NCBI RefSeq assembly: GCF_000406965.1
Contig: NZ_KE136363.1
Coordinates: 337,505 to 401,504 of the forward strand
DNA length: 64,000 nt
Direction: 5' to 3'
From: Enterococcus avium ATCC 14025
GTDB taxonomy: Bacteria > Bacillota > Bacilli > Lactobacillales > Enterococcaceae
Part shown: positions 47,275 to 57,052 of the stretch, one piece after another
Numbering within the stretch: position 1 is the first letter of the stretch
Layout: the number at the start of each line of letters is the position of its first letter
Translations under genes and position numbers: made by a program
The notes under the pieces: generated by a model
Database searches by the model: none
Told to the model about the DNA's origin: nothing
The model's input: the letters and a program-made list of their open reading frames with translations, nothing else

Positions 47275-48306
47275 TTGAAAGTTTCGATTATCGGAGTGAC
47301 AGGCTACAGTGGGATCGAGCTGGTCCGAATACTATTGCAGCATCCTAACGTAGAGATTAGTTCTATTCACAGTCATTCGCAAAATGGCAAAGATATTGAT
47401 GAGTATTTGCCGCATTTAAATCGATTGTTGAACCTTCCTCTGGAACCAATTGATTCCACAAAAATCATGGAGCAGTCAGATTTAGTTTTTTTCGCTACAC
47501 CGTCAGGTATCTCTAAAGAGATCGCCACAACTTTTGTAGAGGCAGATTTTCCAGTTATTGACCTTTCAGGTGATTTTCGATTAAAAACAGATGGGCAATA
47601 CGAAAAATGGTATAAAAATTCAAGTGCACCCTTTGAAATATTACAAAACGCTCATTACGGATTAGCTGATTTTTATGCAGAACCTACGTCAAAATTAATC
47701 GCTAATCCTGGATGCTATGCTACGGGAACACTTTTATCTTTGGCACCGCTGGTTCAGCAAGAAATTATCGAATGCGATTCAATTATCGTTGATGCAAAAT
47801 CTGGTTTATCAGGCGCAGGCAAGAATTTATCGGAGTCTAGTCATTTTGTTAACAGTAATGAAAATATGACGTTGTACAAAATGAACAGCCACCAGCACAT
47901 TCCAGAAATCATGCAGCAATTAAAAAAATGGAACGAAAACATTCCAGCAATCCAATTTTCGACTTCCTTAATTCCAGTGACTCGCGGCATTTTCATTACA
48001 ACCTATGCTCGCAGCAAGGAAAAACTGACACAAGAAAAGGTTTTAAATTTATTTCAAACCTTCTATCAAGAAAAACCATTTATCCGAGTTCAAGATCAAG
48101 ATGTTTACCCAAACTTACATCAGATCGTCGGTTCGAATTTCTGTGATATTGGAGTAGCTTACAATGAAGTGACCAATATCGTTACTGTTGTTACAGTTTT
48201 GGATAATTTAGTAAAGGGCGCAGCTGGTCAAGCCGTTCATAATCTAAATCATCTAGCAGGTTGGCCAGAAACTACTGGACTAAATCTAGTACCAATTTAT
48301 CCATAA
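47275..48306 (+). CDS. argC: N-acetyl-gamma-glutamyl-phosphate reductase
   Basis: The third enzyme of arginine synthesis. A protein of 343 residues with NADP-binding [12 protein letters not shown], the catalytic Cys in [12 protein letters not shown] and the HQHIPEI motif. The start is TTG behind AAGGAGGGA. First gene of argC-argJ-argB-argD; argF and carAB-type genes of the pathway are not in this cluster. Confidence 0.96.
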   Translation: MKVSIIGVTGYSGIELVRILLQHPNVEISSIHSHSQNGKDIDEYLPHLNRLLNLPLEPIDSTKIMEQSDLVFFATPSGISKEIATTFVEADFPVIDLSGDFRLKTDGQYEKWYKNSSAPFEILQNAHYGLADFYAEPTSKLIANPGCYATGTLLSLAPLVQQEIIECDSIIVDAKSGLSGAGKNLSESSHFVNSNENMTLYKMNSHQHIPEIMQQLKKWNENIPAIQFSTSLIPVTRGIFITTYARSKEKLTQEKVLNLFQTFYQEKPFIRVQDQDVYPNLHQIVGSNFCDIGVAYNEVTNIVTVVTVLDNLVKGAAGQAVHNLNHLAGWPETTGLNLVPIYP

Positions 48307-48329
48307 AAAAATGCCGGAGTGTGAAGAAT

Positions 48330-49523
48330 ATGCAAATCATAGATGGAACGATTGCCAGTCCCAAAGGCTTTTATGCCACTGGCCTACATGCAGGATTAAA
48401 AAAAGAGAAGAAAGATCTAGGAGTCATTTATTCAGAAGTTCCTGCCAATGCTGCGGCAGTATATACGACAAATCAAGTAAAGGCAGCACCGATTTTTGTT
48501 ACAAAAGAGGCAATGAAGGATACCACCATTCAGGCAGTGGTAGTCAACTCAGGTATCGCCAATGCCTGCACGGGAAAACTAGGATTGGAAAATGCAAAAG
48601 AGATGCAGGCGATAACAGGGACACATTTGAATATCCCGCAAGAAAGCGTGGCTGTTGCTTCAACCGGTGTGATTGGTAAACAACTGCCAATGGAAATCAT
48701 CGAAGCAGGAATCAGCAATATCGATCTGGAAAAGCCAGAACCCTATGCTTTTCATGAAGCCATTTTAACAACTGACACAGCGACAAAGGAAATCGTCATT
48801 ACTGAAGAAATCAATGGTCAGCAGGTAACAATGGCGGGTGTAGCCAAAGGATCAGGGATGATTCATCCTAATATGGCGACGATGCTGGCATTCATTACAA
48901 CCGATGCTCAAATTTCAGAAGAATTGCTGCAGGAAATTTTAGCAGATAAAACTGAAACGACCTTCAATCAGATCACTGTAGATGGGGATACATCCACCAA
49001 CGATATGGTGTTAGTCTTAGCCAATGGCTTGGCAGAAAATCCAGTGATCGAAAAAAATTCCAAAGCGTTTGAACAATTCGTGGCGATGTTTCAGCTAGTT
49101 AGTGAAACGCTAGCAAAGAAGATTGCCAAAGACGGCGAAGGAGCCACTAAATTGATCGAAGCACAAGTGGTCGGAGCGCTCAACGGAAGTGAAGCCCGTT
49201 TAGTCGCTAAAAAAGTCGTCGGCTCCAGTTTAGTAAAAACCGCAATGTTTGGAGAAGATCCTAATTGGGGACGAATCATTTGCGCAGTCGGCTATGCCGG
49301 TTCACACACTGATCCCGAAAAAATCGATATGTGGATCGGTGATCAGCAACTGTTGAAAAACAGCCAGCCGCAAGAATTTGACGAAACCATCATGAAACAG
49401 ACTTTAGAAAAAGAAAAAATCAATATTACCGTTGATCTGAATATCGGAGAGCAAAGCGGGCAGGCTTGGGGTTGTGATTTAACCTACAAATACGTTGAAG
49501 TGAACGCATTGTACCACACATAA
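48330..49523 (+). CDS. argJ: Glutamate N-acetyltransferase / amino-acid N-acetyltransferase
   Basis: Recycles the acetyl group from N-acetylornithine to glutamate. A protein of 397 residues. The self-cleavage site with the nucleophilic Thr lies in [13 protein letters not shown], preceded by GVAKGS. The start at 48330 follows GGAGTGTGAAG. Whether it also accepts acetyl-CoA (bifunctional) cannot be read from the sequence; no separate argA is seen here. Confidence 0.95.
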   Translation: MQIIDGTIASPKGFYATGLHAGLKKEKKDLGVIYSEVPANAAAVYTTNQVKAAPIFVTKEAMKDTTIQAVVVNSGIANACTGKLGLENAKEMQAITGTHLNIPQESVAVASTGVIGKQLPMEIIEAGISNIDLEKPEPYAFHEAILTTDTATKEIVITEEINGQQVTMAGVAKGSGMIHPNMATMLAFITTDAQISEELLQEILADKTETTFNQITVDGDTSTNDMVLVLANGLAENPVIEKNSKAFEQFVAMFQLVSETLAKKIAKDGEGATKLIEAQVVGALNGSEARLVAKKVVGSSLVKTAMFGEDPNWGRIICAVGYAGSHTDPEKIDMWIGDQQLLKNSQPQEFDETIMKQTLEKEKINITVDLNIGEQSGQAWGCDLTYKYVEVNALYHT

Positions 49524-49584
49524 AAATATCAGATCGACAGTTCAAGTTCTCAGTTCCTCCAAGACAAAAAGCAAGAAATTTTGA

Positions 49585-49640
49585 GGAATGATATATGGCA
49601 TGGGAAACGACTCATTTTTCTGGTGGAAAAATAAATTCAT
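49585..49640 (+). repeat. Dispersed hairpin repeat, copy 4 (argB leader)
   Basis: GAATGATATATGGCAT, then GAAACGACTCATTTTTC and the paired GAAAAATAAATTCAT. It ends 4 nt before the AAGGAG of argB and aligns with the pyrR-leader copy at 59429 over its whole length. Confidence 0.7.
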
Positions 49641-49656
49641 ATAAGGAGCGAAAAGC

Positions 49657-50406
49657 ATGGGTAAAATAGTTGTAAAAATCGGTGGGGTAGCCAGTGATAA
49701 TTTAACAAATAATTTTTTTGAGCAAATTGAATCATGGCAGGCTCACGGACATGAAATCATTATTGTTCACGGCGGGGGATACTACATCACGGAAATGATG
49801 GAGCGATTAAATATCCCTGTAATGATCAATGAAGGGTTACGTGTCACAACAGAGCAAGCATTAAAGGTTACTCAAATGGTTCTGATGGGTCAGGTGCAGC
49901 CGACGATTACAACGTTATTCCAACAGCAAGGTTTTGGAACGATTGGTCTTAATGCCTCTAGCGATAATATGATTCAAGGAACGTTTATTGATCAAGAAAA
50001 ATTAGGTTACGTTGGTGAGATTACCGAGATTAATCCTGCAGCCATTGAGGGGGTTTTGCATAAGAATTACATTCCGATTATCGCTCCTTTAGGAATGACA
50101 GCAAACGGCCAATGGCTTAATATCAATGCGGATGATACTGCGTGTAAAATCGCTGAAGCCCTTGAAGCAGATGCATTGTATTTGTTGACAGATGTACCAG
50201 GAGTGAAGCAAGACGAACAATGGCTTGAAAAACTATCAATCCATGAAGTTGAGCAATTGAAAGCGGAGAAAGTGATTACTGGGGGCATGATCCCTAAACT
50301 AAATAGTGCTGTCGATGCGTTAGAAAATGGTGTTTCAGAAGTTCATATTACCAATTGTATCGAATGTGCAGGTACTGTAATCGTAAAGGAGGGGGTCTTT
50401 GCATGA
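49657..50406 (+). CDS. argB: Acetylglutamate kinase
   Basis: Phosphorylates N-acetylglutamate. A protein of 249 residues of the amino acid kinase fold with VVKIGGVAS, IVHGGGYYI, LNINADDTACKIAEAL and the C-terminal GGMIPKLNSA. The ATG follows AAGGAG. A 133-nt gap containing a repeat separates it from argJ; it shares ATGA with argD. Confidence 0.96.
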   Translation: MGKIVVKIGGVASDNLTNNFFEQIESWQAHGHEIIIVHGGGYYITEMMERLNIPVMINEGLRVTTEQALKVTQMVLMGQVQPTITTLFQQQGFGTIGLNASSDNMIQGTFIDQEKLGYVGEITEINPAAIEGVLHKNYIPIIAPLGMTANGQWLNINADDTACKIAEALEADALYLLTDVPGVKQDEQWLEKLSIHEVEQLKAEKVITGGMIPKLNSAVDALENGVSEVHITNCIECAGTVIVKEGVFA

Positions 50407-51545
50407 GTCATTTGTTTCCAAATTATGCAAGAGACACGATTGATCTAATTAAGGGTTCAGGAAGCTATGTGTATGATCAAGAGGGAAACAGCTATCTGGA
50501 TTTTATGAGCGGAATCGCTGTCACAAATTTAGGTCATAACAATCCAAAAGTGATGCAGGCATTGGCTGAGCAAGCAGATAAAATTTGGCACAGCTCGAAC
50601 TTGTATACCAATCATCTGCAAGAGCAGGTAGCTGAAAAATTGACCAAGGGAAAGGATTATTTAGCTTTCTTTTGTAATAGCGGAACTGAGGCCAATGAAG
50701 CGGCGATTAAATTAGCTAGAAAGGCCACTGGGCGTTCGAAAATTCTTAGCTTTGAGCAATCATTCCACGGACGGACTTACGGGGCTTTGAGTGCAACGGG
50801 ACAGCCTGCGCTGCAAACAGGCTTTTTTCCACTCGTCGAAGGATTTGACTATCTTCCTTATAATGAACTAGCTCCATTGAAGGAACAATTAGATGAAAAC
50901 GTGGCCGCAGTCATGTTGGAAGTTATCCAAGGAGAAGGCGGAATCATACCAGCGAATAAAGAATGGCTTCAGTCAGTCGCAAAACTATGTAAAGAAAATG
51001 GCAGTTTATTGATCATTGATGAAATTCAAACCGGTATGGGAAGAACAGGAACCTTCTATGCGTTTGAGGCTTATCAGATCGAACCAGATATCATTACGAT
51101 CGCCAAGGCTTTGGCTAACGGCATCCCAGTAGGTGCGATGCTAGGAAAGATCGAATTAGCTGAAGCTTTTGGCCCTGGTTCTCACGGTACGACCTTTGGC
51201 GGGAACAATCTGGCGATGAGGGTGGCCGATACTGTAGTTAGTGAGATTAATCAGCCGGAATTTTTAGCAGAAGTTGCTGTTAAGGGCCAGTATTTATTGG
51301 ATGAACTGATCAAATTGAGTGAAAAATCTGAAAAAGTCCTCGATGTTCGAGGAAAAGGCTTGATGGTGGGGATCGAGTTAAATTCGCCAGAAACGCTGCA
51401 ACAGACAATTCAAGAGTTGAAGGTACAAAATCTTTTAGCAATCAAAGCTGGTAAAAACGTGCTTAGACTACTGCCCCCTTTGACCATCAGCCAAGAAGAA
51501 TTGACAAAAGGCTTGGAAATTATTAACTCTGTATTACTAAAATAG
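50403..51545 (+). CDS. argD: Acetylornithine aminotransferase
   Basis: A PLP aminotransferase (class III) of 380 residues. The PLP lysine lies in ITIAKALANGIPVGAM, the Asp contact in LIIDEIQTGMGRTG, and NSGTEANEAAIKLAR binds phosphate. The start at 50403 overlaps the argB stop as ATGA; GGAGGGGGTC lies upstream inside argB. Its terminator is the insertion target of the group II intron. Confidence 0.96.
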   Translation: MSHLFPNYARDTIDLIKGSGSYVYDQEGNSYLDFMSGIAVTNLGHNNPKVMQALAEQADKIWHSSNLYTNHLQEQVAEKLTKGKDYLAFFCNSGTEANEAAIKLARKATGRSKILSFEQSFHGRTYGALSATGQPALQTGFFPLVEGFDYLPYNELAPLKEQLDENVAAVMLEVIQGEGGIIPANKEWLQSVAKLCKENGSLLIIDEIQTGMGRTGTFYAFEAYQIEPDIITIAKALANGIPVGAMLGKIELAEAFGPGSHGTTFGGNNLAMRVADTVVSEINQPEFLAEVAVKGQYLLDELIKLSEKSEKVLDVRGKGLMVGIELNSPETLQQTIQELKVQNLLAIKAGKNVLRLLPPLTISQEELTKGLEIINSVLLK

Positions 51546-51568
51546 GTCGATATTAACTCAATATCCAT

Positions 51569-51608
51569 AAAAAATCCTTAGCATTTTATTCGATGCTGAG
51601 GATTTTTT
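51569..51608 (+). terminator. argD terminator, target of the IIC intron
   Basis: AAAATCCTTAGCA pairs with TGCTGAGGATTTT (one G-T), followed by T6. The intron starts 4 nt after the T run, as is characteristic of group IIC introns. Confidence 0.9.
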
Positions 51609-52046
51609 GGTGTGCGCCCTGCATGGGTGAAAACTTGGTGGTGAAAGTCCACTACAGGCTTGGCAGTAGGAACTGTTAGCGAAAGACAAGGTGGCAATCG
51701 TGAGGTTGTGGCTGAAGGAAGTCGGACGCAAACTCCTGAACTGACGAACAGAAACTAGATACAAGGCTGAATTAGGTCGGATAAGTCTTCATCACAAGAC
51801 AAAGTCCAATACTGCCCGAAACCTATACAGTAAATCTAGCAGTTACATAGGAGGAAAGTTTTCACTCTTACCGGGGGAGATCTCATGAGGGTGTTGTGGG
51901 CGTTGAATGAAAACAAACCAGCACAACGATCATGGCGACATGATGGTGAATCATGAGAAGTCAGCCGAGGTCATAGTAGTAACGACACTGACCGTTACGA
52001 AGGACTGAACAATAAGAATCTTGAATAATTTAGGAGGTGTGAGAAG

Positions 52047-52839
52047 ATGCGACGACCGCAGAAAACAAGAAAACTTGGCTATCATCAAAGAGCTAGTGTG
52101 GAACACGAAGGGTATGATGAAGTGCGCAGCACTTCTTGCGGTGAACAGAGGAAACAAGATGGTGTAGAAAATCTGTTTGGGAGAATTCTAGAGCGGAATA
52201 ATCTCAATCAAGCGTATCTTCAAGTAGTCAGAAATAAAGGGGCGGCTGGTGCAGATGGGATGACCGTCGATCAACTGCTTCCTTACTTGAAAGAGCACCG
52301 CGAGGAATTACTATCCAATTTACGCCAAGGGAACTATAAACCTCAGCCTGTTTTGCGAGTAGAAATACCGAAACCAAACGGCGGTGTAAGAAAACTAGGA
52401 ATTCCCACGGTTATTGATCGTATGCTTCAACAGGCAATCAATCAAGTGTTACAACCGCTATTTGAACCAGAATTCTCAGATAATAGTTATGGGTTTCGCC
52501 CAAATCGCAGCGCACATGACGCAGTGAAGAAAGCAAAATCTTATTATGAACAAGGTTACCGATATGTGGTGGACATTGATATGAAAGCCTACTTTGACAC
52601 CGTAAATCACGATAAGCTGATGTATTTCATTGAGCGGAAAGTAAAGGACAAACAAGTCCTAAAACTGATCCGTCAATACTTAATGAGTGGTGTAATGGAA
52701 AATGGACTCATCACAACAACGGAAGAAGGAACGCCCCAAGGAGGCAATCTCTCTCCCCTGTTAAGTAACATCTACCTGAACGAATTTGATCAAGTGCTAG
52801 AAAATCTAGGACATAAATTTGTTCGATACGCCGATGACT
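52047..52839 (+). CDS. Group IIC intron-encoded reverse transcriptase/maturase, 5' exon
   Basis: First 264 codons plus one base of the outer intron's protein. RT motifs up to the active site are present: VEIPKPNGGVRKLGIPT, SYGFRPNRSAHDAV, VVDIDMKAYFDTV, TEEGTPQGGNLSPLLSNI and FVRYADD. Immediately after YADD the frame is broken by the second intron; read through, it would end three codons later (YADDCAP-stop). Joined to 54704-55299 it gives 462 residues. The start ATG has TAGGAGGTGTG upstream. Confidence 0.9.
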
Positions 52840-54703
52840 GTGCGCCATGAAAGTGTGCGTGAATAGATAAACTATTCAAAGCAGCTATGCTGTATAGATG
52901 ATGGCAGACGGCCTGCCGAAACCGCCATACAGGTGGAGGTTTCAAACCACCTTAAGGTGCTGTAGTCAAAAGCTATGGTATTGAGCGTTAAGGAAAAGGC
53001 AACCAAGAGTTGTCAGGTGTGTGTTATGGAGATGAGTGACCATACGAACCACCCACAGAAGTGTCGAAAGCGTATAAATTCCGTCAAAACTGGGTATAGT
53101 CGTTGACCTAGGATGAGCTTGGAGGAAACCTGTTTACTGATCAGGCGGCGGGCGGCATAAAGGTGGCATGAACATAACATAGGCGTCTATATGGAACGTG
53201 GGAACCCACGGGCTGATGTCAAGGGAGTATTTCAAGCGGAAGCCCCGCAAGAAAAGAGTACCGATGCAGTCATGGGGGCAGATTGGGTTGTAGTAGTGAA
53301 GAAGCTCTTGTAACGAGAGTGGAGCGAAGAACCTGAGTTATCCAGTTTCAAGGATAAGTCAACTTTAAGGAGGAGGAACTTATGCAAGAAACAAAGTCAT
53401 ACAATATTTCAAAACAAGCAGTTTACCAAGCATTTCTAAAAGTAAAAGCCAATAAAGGAACTTTTGGAGTAGATGAAGAATCAATTGAGGCTTATGAATA
53501 TAAGCTGAAAGATAATCTATACAAACTGTGGAATCGATTATCATCGGGAAGTTATTTCCCAAAACCGGTAAAGGCAGTATCCATTCCTAAAAAGAGTGGT
53601 GGGCTGAGAGTACTTGGGATTCCAACAGTTGAAGATAGGATTGCACAGATGGTAGCGAAGATGTATTTTGAACCTGTAGTAGAACGATTGTTTTATGAGG
53701 ATTCTTATGGCTATCGGCCGAATAAGTCGGCAATCCAGGCAATAGAGAAAACAAGAGTTAGATGCTGGAAAAGAGATTGGGTACTGGAATTTGATATTAA
53801 AGGACTATTTGACAATATCAGACATGACTATCTAATTGAAATGGTAAAAAGGTACACTCAAGAGAAGTGGATTATCCTATATGTGGAAAGATGGTTAAAA
53901 GCACCTTTCCAGAGGGAAGATGGTTCGACTGTTTCGAGAAAAGCCGGGACACCGCAAGGTGGTGTAATCAGTCCAGTTCTAGCGAACTTGTTTCTTCATT
54001 ATACGTTTGATGACTTCATGGAAAAAGAATTTCCTAATATACAGTGGGCTAGATATGCCGATGATGGTATTACTCATTGTGTATCCCTAAAGCAAGCGAA
54101 ATATCTGAAGAAAAGATTGGAAGAACGGTTTAGAATCTTTGGTTTGGAGTTACATCCTGATAAGACAAAGATTGTTTACTGCAGAGATAGTGATAGGATG
54201 GGGAACTATCCGATAACGACATTCGATTTCCTGGGCTTTACGTTTAGACCTAGAGGCGCCAAGAATAAATATGGAAAATGCTTCACAAATTTTCTTCCGG
54301 CTGTATCAGATAAAGCGAAAAAGGCGATTCGCAAAGAGGTAAGGAATTGGCGATTACAATTAAAAGCGGACAAAAAGCTAGAGGATTTAGCGAATATGTT
54401 CAATAGTAAAATTCAAGGATGGATGAACTATTACATGAAATTCTATAAATCAGAAATGTACAGTCTACTGCGCTACATCAACCAATGTCTCGTGAAGTGG
54501 GTTCGTCGTAAATATAAAAAGCGACAAGCACGAAGAAAAGCGGAACATTGGTTAGGGGAAATCGCCAAGCGAGAAAGAAATTTATTCGCGCATTGGAAAA
54601 TTGGAATATTACCATCGGCTGGATAATGGGAGCCGGATGAGCTGAGAGGTTCACGTCCGGTTCTGAGAGGGCCTAAGGGGGAGGTTCCCTTGGGCTACTT
54701 ACT
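52840..54703 (+). mobile_element. Nested group II intron (inner intron of the twintron)
   Basis: Begins GTGCGCCATGAAAGTGTGCG, obeying the GUGYG rule. A 34-nt domain V at 54630-54663 starts GAGCCGGATGAGCTGAGAGG, so it has the AGC triad typical of non-IIC introns. The end is within TTACT at 54699-54703 (one-base ambiguity, since T flanks both junctions). Its 1864 nt include a complete RT gene. Exact excision fuses the flanking exons in frame. Confidence 0.87.
53382..54626 (+). CDS. Group II intron reverse transcriptase/maturase of the inner intron
   Basis: A protein of 414 residues, complete. RT domain: VKAVSIPKKSGGLRVLGIPT, DSYGYRPNKSAIQAI, LEFDIKGLFDNIRHD, GTPQGGVISPVLANLFL and ARYADDGITH. 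The maturase/X domain contains GWMNYYMKFYKSEMY. There is no HNH endonuclease domain. It differs strongly from the outer intron's protein and looks like class D/E bacterial maturases (inference). The ATG follows AAGGAGGAGGAACTT. Confidence 0.92.
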   Translation: MQETKSYNISKQAVYQAFLKVKANKGTFGVDEESIEAYEYKLKDNLYKLWNRLSSGSYFPKPVKAVSIPKKSGGLRVLGIPTVEDRIAQMVAKMYFEPVVERLFYEDSYGYRPNKSAIQAIEKTRVRCWKRDWVLEFDIKGLFDNIRHDYLIEMVKRYTQEKWIILYVERWLKAPFQREDGSTVSRKAGTPQGGVISPVLANLFLHYTFDDFMEKEFPNIQWARYADDGITHCVSLKQAKYLKKRLEERFRIFGLELHPDKTKIVYCRDSDRMGNYPITTFDFLGFTFRPRGAKNKYGKCFTNFLPAVSDKAKKAIRKEVRNWRLQLKADKKLEDLANMFNSKIQGWMNYYMKFYKSEMYSLLRYINQCLVKWVRRKYKKRQARRKAEHWLGEIAKRERNLFAHWKIGILPSAG

Positions 54704-55299
54704 GCAATATCTATGTTAGAAGCAAACGAGCAGGACAGCGTGTGATGAAGAAATCCATTCAATTTCTCGAAGAACAACTAAAGTTGACGGTAAATCGAGA
54801 AAAGAGTGCGGTAGGAAGCCCATTGAAACGAAAGTTTCTTGGATTCTGCATTCTGCCAACAAAGAAAGGTATTAAAATTCGCCCTCACGCAAAAGCAAAA
54901 CAGCGTGTGAAAAGCAAGCTCAAACAACTCACTAAAAGAAACCGTGGAAGAAGTATCCAACTTATTTTAAAAGAAATCAAGCAACTAATGACTGGTTGGA
55001 TCAACTACTATGGAATTGGTGAGATGAAAGAATTCATGAGGGAGTTAAACGGTTGGTTGAAGCGAAGAATCAGACAATATATTTGGAAACAATGGAAGAA
55101 TCCAAGAACCAAAAGGAAAAATCTGATTCGTTTAGGGATCGATAAAGCGAAAGCGTATGAATGGTCAAATACAAGAAAAGGTATTTGGTCAATCTCCAAA
55201 AGTCATATTCTTCATCGATCATTAACAGACAAAGAACTGGCCCGCCAAGGATATGAGGACATCTCCTTGAAGTACCAGTTCGTACACTCAACTTATTGA
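54704..55299 (+). CDS. Group IIC intron-encoded reverse transcriptase/maturase, 3' exon
   Basis: Continues the outer protein after excision: YADD is followed by CNIYVRSKRAGQRVMKK, then the thumb/maturase region with FLGFCILPTKKGIKIRP and TGWINYYGIGEMKEFM, and a C-terminal KGIWSISKS segment. It resembles the GsI-IIC RT and has no endonuclease domain. Counting both exons gives 1389 nt, an exact multiple of three. In the unspliced RNA this part lacks a start codon at its true beginning. Confidence 0.88.
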
Positions 55300-55374
55300 A
55301 CCGCCGTATACGGGTCCGTACGTACGGTGGTGTGAGAGGGGCGGAAGGTCAGTTGGCTTTCCCCTCTACTCGAT

Positions 55375-55679
55375 TGATTTGTTAGAATAACCCAACATTT
55401 TCAACAAAGATAGAATTTATCATCGTTATTTTAAAACCCGATAAACTTTGTTCTACCAACGAATTGACTTGTGATGATCATTATGTTTAAAAAATAATAA
55501 ACATTTAGGAATGTAAACGGTTAAAAAAAGAGCTATCTTTTAAGCGTGAGATAAACACGAACGATTCTTAACTAAGAAAATAATTGTACGCGCTTCTCTT
55601 TTAGCAACGGCGGTGCACAGCTATTGAGGAAGAGCAGCCAATACTTGACTATAGATAATCTAAAGAGAGGAGGATGTTT
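55375..55679. other. Intergenic region behind the twintron
   Basis: About 305 AT-rich nucleotides. It contains no recognisable RNA or repeat. The strong AGAGAGGAGG ribosome binding site of the next gene lies at its end (55664-55673). A promoter must lie here or transcripts come from the intron. Confidence 0.4.
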
Positions 55680-56063
55680 ATGAAGAAGCATCTATTAAAC
55701 AAAAATCAGCTTTTTTCACTGAAGCGAAAGACGTTAGAAAAGCGCATCAGAAAATACTATTTTGAAACTGGCGATGCAAAAGATACCTTGGAATTTTTAC
55801 TTGTACTGCAAGTACGAGAAGAATTAACCAATGACGATTTTTCTTTTATGATGGTGGATATCGTCAAACATATCTTCATGAAAACTAAAAATACGCGTTT
55901 ATTGCGCCGTTTGTCTATTTTTTTCGAAGATTACTTTGATAAAAAAGAATGGAAAGTGTTATCACGAAGATTATTTACGGTAAAACATTTCATTGCCGAT
56001 AAGCTAGAAAAACTATATACCCATTTTGCCAAAATGCCTTTGGAAAGCTTGGTCGGTTCATGA
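55680..56063 (+). CDS. Unknown basic alpha-helical protein
   Basis: A protein of 127 residues, rich in Lys, Leu, Arg and Phe, predicted largely helical, without a signal peptide or membrane helix. No family recognised. The ATG at 55680 is 6 nt after AGAGAGGAGG; an ATG at 55674 abuts it. It is followed by a second unknown gene starting about 30 nt after its stop, so the two probably form a transcription unit. Confidence 0.6.
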   Translation: MKKHLLNKNQLFSLKRKTLEKRIRKYYFETGDAKDTLEFLLVLQVREELTNDDFSFMMVDIVKHIFMKTKNTRLLRRLSIFFEDYFDKKEWKVLSRRLFTVKHFIADKLEKLYTHFAKMPLESLVGS

Positions 56064-56094
56064 AGCTGATTTTTTCAGGATAAATAGAAAAGGG

Positions 56095-56601
56095 GTGGAG
56101 AGTATAGGTAAAACGAGAATAAGATTACAAGTTAAATATGAAAAAAGCAACGGAAACTATCATCGTTTTAGTATCAAAGACGTCAATCGTGACTTGCCAG
56201 CAGAAAAAATCAAATCCTCTTTGGGAAAACTAGCAATCGTTGATCTATTTGACCAAGACGGTGTGGGACTCTTCAAAAAAGCGGTTGAAGCAAAATTTGT
56301 CGAAACCACTGAGTCAAAAATCTTTGATAACCGAAACGATGAAGATACGCTTCAAGAAAAAAGTGCGGCGTCCGAAAAACAATTGATTCGAATTCCAGAG
56401 GATCTGATCATTACAGAAGAAAGACCAGAACCAGATATTTTGATCCAAAAAATTGGACTGCCTAAGGGAATTGATCTTCAAGAATTGAATGATCAACAGA
56501 CGACTTCGATCCTAATTGCTTGCATGCACGTCAATGCTGAGCTGGAGGATGTTTGGCTTGAAGACAATCAAATTACATTGATTGAGAGATTGAAAAGCTA
56601 A
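56095..56601 (+). CDS. Unknown protein with DUF2922-like N-terminal region
   Basis: A protein of about 168 residues. Residues about 7-70 (KTRIRLQVKYEK, FSIKDVNRDLPAEKIKSSL, AKFVETTESKIF) resemble the small DUF2922 fold, of unknown function. The remaining about 95 residues are acidic and match nothing I know. The start is uncertain: GTG at 56095 follows AAAAGGG with poor spacing, and the open frame extends upstream to a TTG at 56026 overlapping the previous gene. Confidence 0.5.
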   Translation: MESIGKTRIRLQVKYEKSNGNYHRFSIKDVNRDLPAEKIKSSLGKLAIVDLFDQDGVGLFKKAVEAKFVETTESKIFDNRNDEDTLQEKSAASEKQLIRIPEDLIITEERPEPDILIQKIGLPKGIDLQELNDQQTTSILIACMHVNAELEDVWLEDNQITLIERLKS

Positions 56602-57052
56602 CCAATCATTTTAAAGAAAATACAAAAACAGCATTTATAAAACTTTTGTTTGCTTTATCAGAAATCCAACGTTGGTATAAAGCGGACATTCAACAATAAT
56701 AGGCTTAGTTGGCGTAAGAAAAAAATCAAAATTTTTAAACCTGCTGAAATAGCGGGTTATTTGACGAGTCCGATTTTTCACAGTTTTATTAACTTCGCTG
56801 AGAGTCAGCTGCGTAACGTTCAGCGAACCAAGTAAATTTCACTTACCTTTATTCCTCAAACACTTCTCTAAATGTTCACTTCTAATTTTCCTCACACCTG
56901 AGACTTTCCATCACGCTTTTTTTCACTTATACTGGAGCTATCGAATTTTACCTGAATTAGAATCAAAAAAATTTTTTCAGAAATCGTTTGAAAAATCTAG
57001 TTAGGTGATTTAAAAGAAAAAATTTCATTAGTAAGAAATAAGGAGCAGTCGA
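56602..57052. other. Intergenic region, no supported gene
   Basis: 451 nt. A weak hairpin AACCTGCT/AGCGGGTT at about 56738-56758 may be a terminator for the unknown pair upstream. A 61-codon frame at 56650 lacks a ribosome binding site and is ignored. The distal part is AT-rich and leads to AAGGAG before the next gene. Confidence 0.45.

Larger units (their letters stand above)
51612..55374 (+). mobile_element. Group IIC intron (outer intron of a twintron)
   Basis: The 5' end GTGCGCCCTGCATGGGTG matches group IIC introns such as GsI-IIC in pattern. Domain V spans about 55298-55332, starting GAACCGCCG with a CGC triad as in class C. The 3' end is placed at CTACTCGAT near 55374. It sits directly after a terminator hairpin. 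A second intron (52840-54703) interrupts its protein gene. Without the insert it would be about 1.9 kb. Confidence 0.85.

Noticed and set aside
52047-55299. Outer intron RT as a frameshifted or decayed pseudogene
   Set aside because: The break coincides exactly with a GTGCG intron start, and excision restores the frame and the conserved CNIYV sequence, so an intervening intron explains it better than decay.
55680-56601. Toxin-antitoxin module
   Set aside because: Gene order and sizes would fit loosely, but neither protein resembles a known toxin or antitoxin and the coupling between the two genes is loose.
56650-56835. 61-codon frame in the intergenic region
   Set aside because: No Shine-Dalgarno sequence, basic low-complexity composition and overlap with a likely terminator hairpin.
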